Assembly (NCBI GenBank): GCA_021234155.1
Contig: JAJEKV010000514.1
Location: forward strand, 35,515-99,514
DNA length: 64,000 nt
Direction of reading: 5' to 3'
From: Isoetes taiwanensis
Taxonomy: Eukaryota; Streptophyta; Lycopodiopsida; Isoetales; Isoetaceae
The position numbers and the translations under genes are program-made. Of the stretch, positions 59,848 through 64,000 are shown piece by piece; the stretch's first letter is position 1; each line of letters opens with the position of its first letter. The notes beneath the pieces were generated by a model, which saw only the letters and a program-made list of their open reading frames with translations, did no database searches and was not told the origin of the DNA.

Positions 59848-60165
59848 AAAGCGACTGTAATTTCTTCAGAAGTTGTAACTGTAATTTTTAAATTGAGAGA
59901 GCTGAAGTGAAATCACGCCAGGCGCGAAATATGTTTGTGTGCAAAATGTTTACATTGTGCAGGTCCAATACACGGCTGGCGTGAACTGCATAAAGCTAAT
60001 TACTGTGTGCAATTCACGCCAGCGTGTATTGCACCGCTGACAATTTAAACATTTTGCACACAAACTTACTTTGGCGCTGATCTCACTTCGACTCTCAAAA
60101 TTAAGAATGAAAGAGCGTGAATTCAAAGCGGTTTACGAAGAAATTACAGTTATGCTTTCAAGTTA
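59848..60165. repeat. Long imperfect inverted repeat (foldback)
   Basis: The arms extend about 140 bases on each side of a centre near 60000. Left arm landmarks are CTGTAATTTCTTC, GAGAGAGCTGAAGTGA, TTTGTGTGCAAAATGTTTA and CACGGCTGGCGTGAA. The right arm has their complements in reverse order (TTCACGCCAGCGTG, TAAACATTTTGCACACAAA, TCACTTCGACTCTC, GAAGAAATTACAG). CG-rich CACGCC-GGCG sites sit at matched positions in both arms. Confidence 0.85.
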
Positions 60166-60385
60166 GAGTTGACACTAAAGAAACATATTGCAGTCATTAA
60201 TCCTTGTATTGCCATTGAAAATTTTTACATAAGGCCTTTTATTAGAGTTGCCAGAATTCAAAAGCGACTTCGAGAAATTAAAATTCGCTTTCAAGTTAGA
60301 GTAGAAACTAAAGAAACATATTGCGGTCGATGTAAATCCTTGTATTGCCATTGAAAAATTTTACATAAGGCCTTTTATTAGAGTT
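60119..60385 (+). repeat. 134-bp tandem duplication
   Basis: Units start GAATTCAAA at 60119 and 60253. Each contains CTTTCAAGTTAGAGT, ACTAAAGAAACATATTGC and TACATAAGGCCTTTTATTAG in order. The first unit overlaps the right arm of the foldback. Confidence 0.85.
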
Positions 60386-60539
60386 GCCCAGCTCTGTGTT
60401 ACAAAATTACAGAAGTTCTAGGCAGTTTAAGGAGATGCCTAGCTCCATTCATAATCCTCATTTGAGGCCTTTTTTGGAGATGCCCAGCTCGCTCTTCGAA
60501 CCAAAAACTAAATAACAAAAAAAAAAAAATCAGCCCTCT

Positions 60540-60960
60540 ACCTCCTCCTCTTCTTCCTCCTCCTCTTCTTCCGACGAGCTTTCATCGCCATCCTCGTCGG
60601 GATGTCTTGGCCCCGCATCTTAGTCTTGGAGGAGGAGAGGGCGTCCATCGGCTACTTTTTTTTCTTCTTCTAATTCTTCCCGCCATTCTTCATCTGCTTC
60701 CTCCATTTCTTCTTCTTTCTCAATCTTGTTCTCCATCTCCTCATCTGAATCAAGGGGAGTATGGGGGGACTCGCTTGGTCTTGGTGCTCGGATAATCTTT
60801 TCCGGGCGAAGCTTGCCACGAAGAAATAACTCCCGCCAATTATCCGGTTGTGGTGCGGAGAGCAACCTAGCGGCATCTGCTTGGGAGGGTGGAATGGATT
60901 TCTTTATCAATTTTTTTATCGCCTCTTAAGCCTCTTCGAGGCGGAGTCCCCGGATGGAGA
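60540..60960 (-). pseudogene. Acidic-tail protein fragment, family unknown
   Basis: The minus strand reads IKKLIKKSIPPSQADAARLL, NWRELFLRGKLRPEKIIRAP, then a strongly acidic region and, after an in-frame stop at about 60620, DEDGDESSSEEEEEEEEEVE and a final stop near 60535. The acidic stretch suggests a nuclear or chromatin-associated tail, but this is only composition. It lies between the FCP1-like region and the DUF7869-like gene. Confidence 0.4.
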
Positions 60961-61099
60961 TGGATGGGCGGGGCGAGGCGGGGCGGCATGGCTCACCATG
61001 GTATAAGGAAGAAAGGAAGAAAGGATTGGCTAGAAGGAAGAAAGGATTGGCGGTTGAAAGAATGGAGGGTTTCTTATAGGCTGCGGTTGTAATTATGAT

Positions 61100-61600
61100 T
61101 CCATCACATCATACAAGATTCATATCATATCGAATTACCTATCATTACTTCTATTGAATTAATTAAGCCCTAGGTTATCATTAATTCTCTATAGAATTAC
61201 CCACATGTCGACTATACTTAAAACCTATGTTTTCATTAATTTTGTATAATTACCTAGACCCCAGCTATACTTACAACCAACTTTGGCCCATCTAGATTTA
61301 CGACCTATACTTACCTCATTAGTACTACTAGCATACACCCTATGTTACCATTAATTTTGCTATAATTACCTACACCTAAGCTATACTTACAACCTATTTT
61401 TGGCTGCACTTACAACATATATTTGTCCATTTAATGGTTTTTTTGGTATTTCTTAAAGTTCCCTTTAATCGGTTCTCAAAATTACTTTGTCCTTTTTGAA
61501 CTAATATTAAGACATTTCACTTTATATAGGTGAAGCGTGTGGATCCTAAAAAGGGTAAAAATGTAATACCTATCCCCCCAACATGTTTCAACATTGTTAC
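61100..61600. repeat. AT-rich degenerate repeats
   Basis: CATTAATTTTG(C)TATAATTACCTA and CTATACTTACAACC-like segments recur about three times between 61150 and 61410. No coding. Confidence 0.5.
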
Positions 61601-61639
61601 CACATGTTCTTATCACATTGTTACCCCATTGTAAACATT

Positions 61640-64000
61640 GTTCTTGTAGGTCAATCTTTGTGGACCACCCAAAGGGTGTTGATTTTGAGACTACTAAGCA
61701 AATTATCCTCTGATGGGTTGGATTGGAAGAATAAGAAGGTGAAAGTGAAGCACCAATACAATAAGGAGCTAGTAGATGAAGGAACTATCATACTAGCTGA
61801 TCCTATCCAGTATCCATCAATGATGAAAGGTTAGGAGAGGATAAAGTGGGTGTGGCCATAACAAGTTTAGAGGAAAAATTGAAGAAAAAGGATCAAATCA
61901 CCGAGATTACCTTTGCTTGTATTAAACAATTGGAGGTTCCATGCATCATGCCATGGCCTATAGCTGCATTGAGTTTATAGGAGAATTCCTTTTACGAGCG
62001 AGGAGGTTGTGGATGACGATTTTCTCAATGCACCTCCAATAGCTGCCGGGACCACATTTTCGGAGAAGAGGGCACACTCGGTGGTGAAACATTATCCTAG
62101 CAAGAGGTCCAAGTCAAGTAGTGATTGTTCACGTGAAGCTCGACTAAGGTAAGGGAATGGAATGTTGTTGGGCTAATTGTGTTGAAGTTTGAAATTGATG
62201 AATTGGTGGAAGCAAGAGCCACCTTCCAAGAGTATACTTGTGATGAGAGGAGGACTTACATGTACTCCATTCATGAGCTTGCACTTCAAGATGAAAAATT
62301 TCCAAAGAAAAAAAAAATACCCTTTGCTAGGGACATGGATATGTAAAGTTGCATGGATATATATTCATGGCATTCCAATTTCATCTTGGCAAAATTGGCA
62401 AGCAAGTCATGCAAAGGGGAGTAAAATTGCATTACATGGAAATAATGGCATGTTGAGGCCAACTTCTAGGATCCCGGCTGCTAGGGAGGTTTTGAAAAAT
62501 ATGTTGAATTCAATTTGAGAATATGCCACATAAAAAGTAGGAAAGATCATCGGGGAAAAATAGTTGTCGAGAAGAGATTGCCATCCCATTGTACCCTGAG
62601 GAAGAGCATATTGGAGGAAGTGAATGCTTTGCCGAGAACTGGTACACTGCAATATCTCAACCCGACTTGGTAGACTATGGAGCAAGCACTTCAAGCATGT
62701 CATTATAGACACTTGAACAACTTTGCAAAGTGCAACTTGTGTGCTAAGTTGAAAGAGATTCTTGATAAGACCAAACAACCAAGCCAAAGGGCTAAGATAA
62801 AGGAGCAAATGAAAGATCACATGACAGACCAACTATCATGTAGATCCACTTATTGGATGTGGAGAACATTATCATGTTTGGAACCCAATAACTATGTTTG
62901 TATTATACATGACAAGATGGATCAATCGAAGACTTGTTTGCCACGATATAGTTACATACCCAAGCAAATCAATAGAGCTTATCCTTTGCAAGTCTCTCCG
63001 AGGGTGCAATAGTGCATGGCTCGGTGCCAATTTATTATGGCCATTTTAGTTTGCAATTGTGGAGTGATGGTCCTGATTTTCATATTGGAAGTGTGATGAG
63101 GTGCTTGAGGAACTATGAGAGTGGTTATTCGGTGACCTCCACAACCACGGAGGTGGTAGCCAACCACTCTTGATGCATTGTTGGATAGAAAGCCTAATAA
63201 TTTAGAGAAGTTTACTAAGGCAAGGTTTAGGAAGTCGGGTGCTTACGAACATGTTGGAGCCTCAAGTTCCGTCCCCAACCTCGAGATCTACCACCAAGGT
63301 TCCTCCTCCAACTTGACAATTGTCTTTGGGACGAGAATAAAAATAGGTATATGTTCTCATTCCTATCTTATTTAACAGCCCGTGGGTGTCTTTGAAAGAG
63401 TGAATTTAGGGTTCTTAATGCACTGGACATACTCATGAGGATGTGGATGCATTGTTTGGGAAGTATAGTCTTGTGATTGAAATCTCAAAGCGTGACCAAT
63501 CTTCCTAGACTAATGGAAGTTCTTAGTGAATGCATTTCACCTTCTCCTATAGGGTTGATCATACAAGAGGTGCCTGATTGGAAGAATTTTATCGAAGGTT
63601 ATGCTCATTATATGGAAGGTCAATCTAGACCTCTTGATTACACTTTTACGGGTCATGGGAAATAAGCCAATCATGCAATGGAAGATGAGACCTTCGGATG
63701 ATAAATGGAGGCCAGATGAGGGAAGTACCTATATGGCACGAAGATGAAAATGGTAAACCTAAAATTCCAAGGGGTCAACCAAAAGCTCTTAAGCCTTTTC
63801 AGAGGTGGATTCATTGCAAAGCACATTGGGCTGGCATTTACGAATACATCAAGTATTGGAAAAATAACCCCGATGATACCAACCTTGCATTGATAGATTA
63901 TTGGACACGGTACATGGATTATTGGGACAAGTAGACACATCCTCGATGAACTCAAAGATGGATGGCTACCTAAGACTAGGTGGAGAGACTTGATATTACC
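61640..64000 (+). pseudogene. DUF7869-like, transposase-related gene, frameshifted, runs off the window
   Basis: Ordered blocks over several frames: KKVKVKHQYNKELVDEG (61730); VEARATFQEYTCDERRTYMY (62208); a Cys-containing block FAKCNLCAKLKEILDKTKQP (about 62725) ending in NNYVCIIHDKMDQSKTCLPR (62890-62949); VHGSVPIYYGHFSLQLWSDG (63013); LLQLDNCLWDENKNRYMFSF (63303-63362); GVFERVNLGFL and GHTHEDVDALFGKY (63387-63466); then PIWHEDENGKPKIPRGQPK (about 63730). The QLDN...ENKNRY and GHTHED.D blocks are typical of the uncharacterised DUF7869 family found in plants, algae and other eukaryotes. Three Asp/Glu-rich blocks in this spacing resemble a DDE RNase H fold. Frameshifts (for example at about 63012 and 63388) make this copy inactive. 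Confidence 0.72.

Noticed and set aside
1-64000. CRISPR array, bacterial operon, or rRNA genes
   Set aside because: Intron-containing plant genes and retrotransposons dominate; tandem repeats have only two to four units and no spacer structure.

Overview
This window is nuclear DNA from a land plant with a large, repeat-rich genome. The evidence is an R2R3-MYB gene with the canonical land-plant intron positions, an ERECTA-type receptor-kinase pseudogene, a class II plant O-methyltransferase pseudogene, fragments of a plant subtilase, a membrane steroid-binding protein and paladin, and several classes of plant transposon. I cannot name the species. Broken FCP1-like HAD-phosphatase genes and a DUF7869-like gene would fit a fern, gymnosperm or other non-flowering lineage, but that is inference only.

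Layout, left to right. (1) 0.7-15.8 kb: a roughly 600-bp sequence occurs at both ends in opposite orientation. Its left copy is split by a 5'-truncated LINE. Between the copies lie the only apparently intact gene of the window (R2R3-MYB, minus strand, three exons, 294 aa) and an ERECTA-like pseudogene whose kinase part is interrupted by a second LINE fragment with a perfect 10-bp target duplication. (2) 16.4-19.8 kb: two foldback/MITE-like elements and a small internally deleted Ty1/copia element with LTRs, primer-binding site and 5-bp target duplication. (3) 20-30 kb: no convincing gene; tandem repeats, a long hairpin, a Helitron 3' end, and copies of an undescribed 1.5-kb element (57-bp tandem units followed by a long foldback).

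(4) 30.0-37.4 kb: a candidate 7.4-kb Helitron on the minus strand, with hairpin plus CTAG at its 3' end, TC at its 5' end and an A/T target. It carries same-orientation fragments of three unrelated host genes: the 5' exon of a subtilase, the last exon of a steroid-binding protein, and five internal exons of paladin. (5) 39-41 kb: a degenerate FCP1-like phosphatase gene and an unrecognised coding-like stretch. (6) 43.7-47.0 kb: an O-methyltransferase gene destroyed twice, by a Mutator-like miniature element with a 10-bp target duplication and by a copy of the 1.5-kb element. (7) 49.3-54.1 kb: a 5'-truncated Ty1/copia element, itself hit by a 599-bp insertion with a 9-bp target duplication. (8) 54.4-61 kb: a second degenerate FCP1-like gene, other broken minus-strand coding sequence, and GC-rich tandem and inverted repeats. 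(9) 61.6 kb to the end: a frameshifted gene whose motifs match the DUF7869 family and which looks like a DDE/RNase H-fold transposase relative.

Almost every protein-coding segment except the MYB gene is broken. The biology of the window is mainly transposon nesting, gene-fragment capture and pseudogenisation. Coordinates of exon edges come from reading splice signals and codon phase by eye; no alignment or database search was run.
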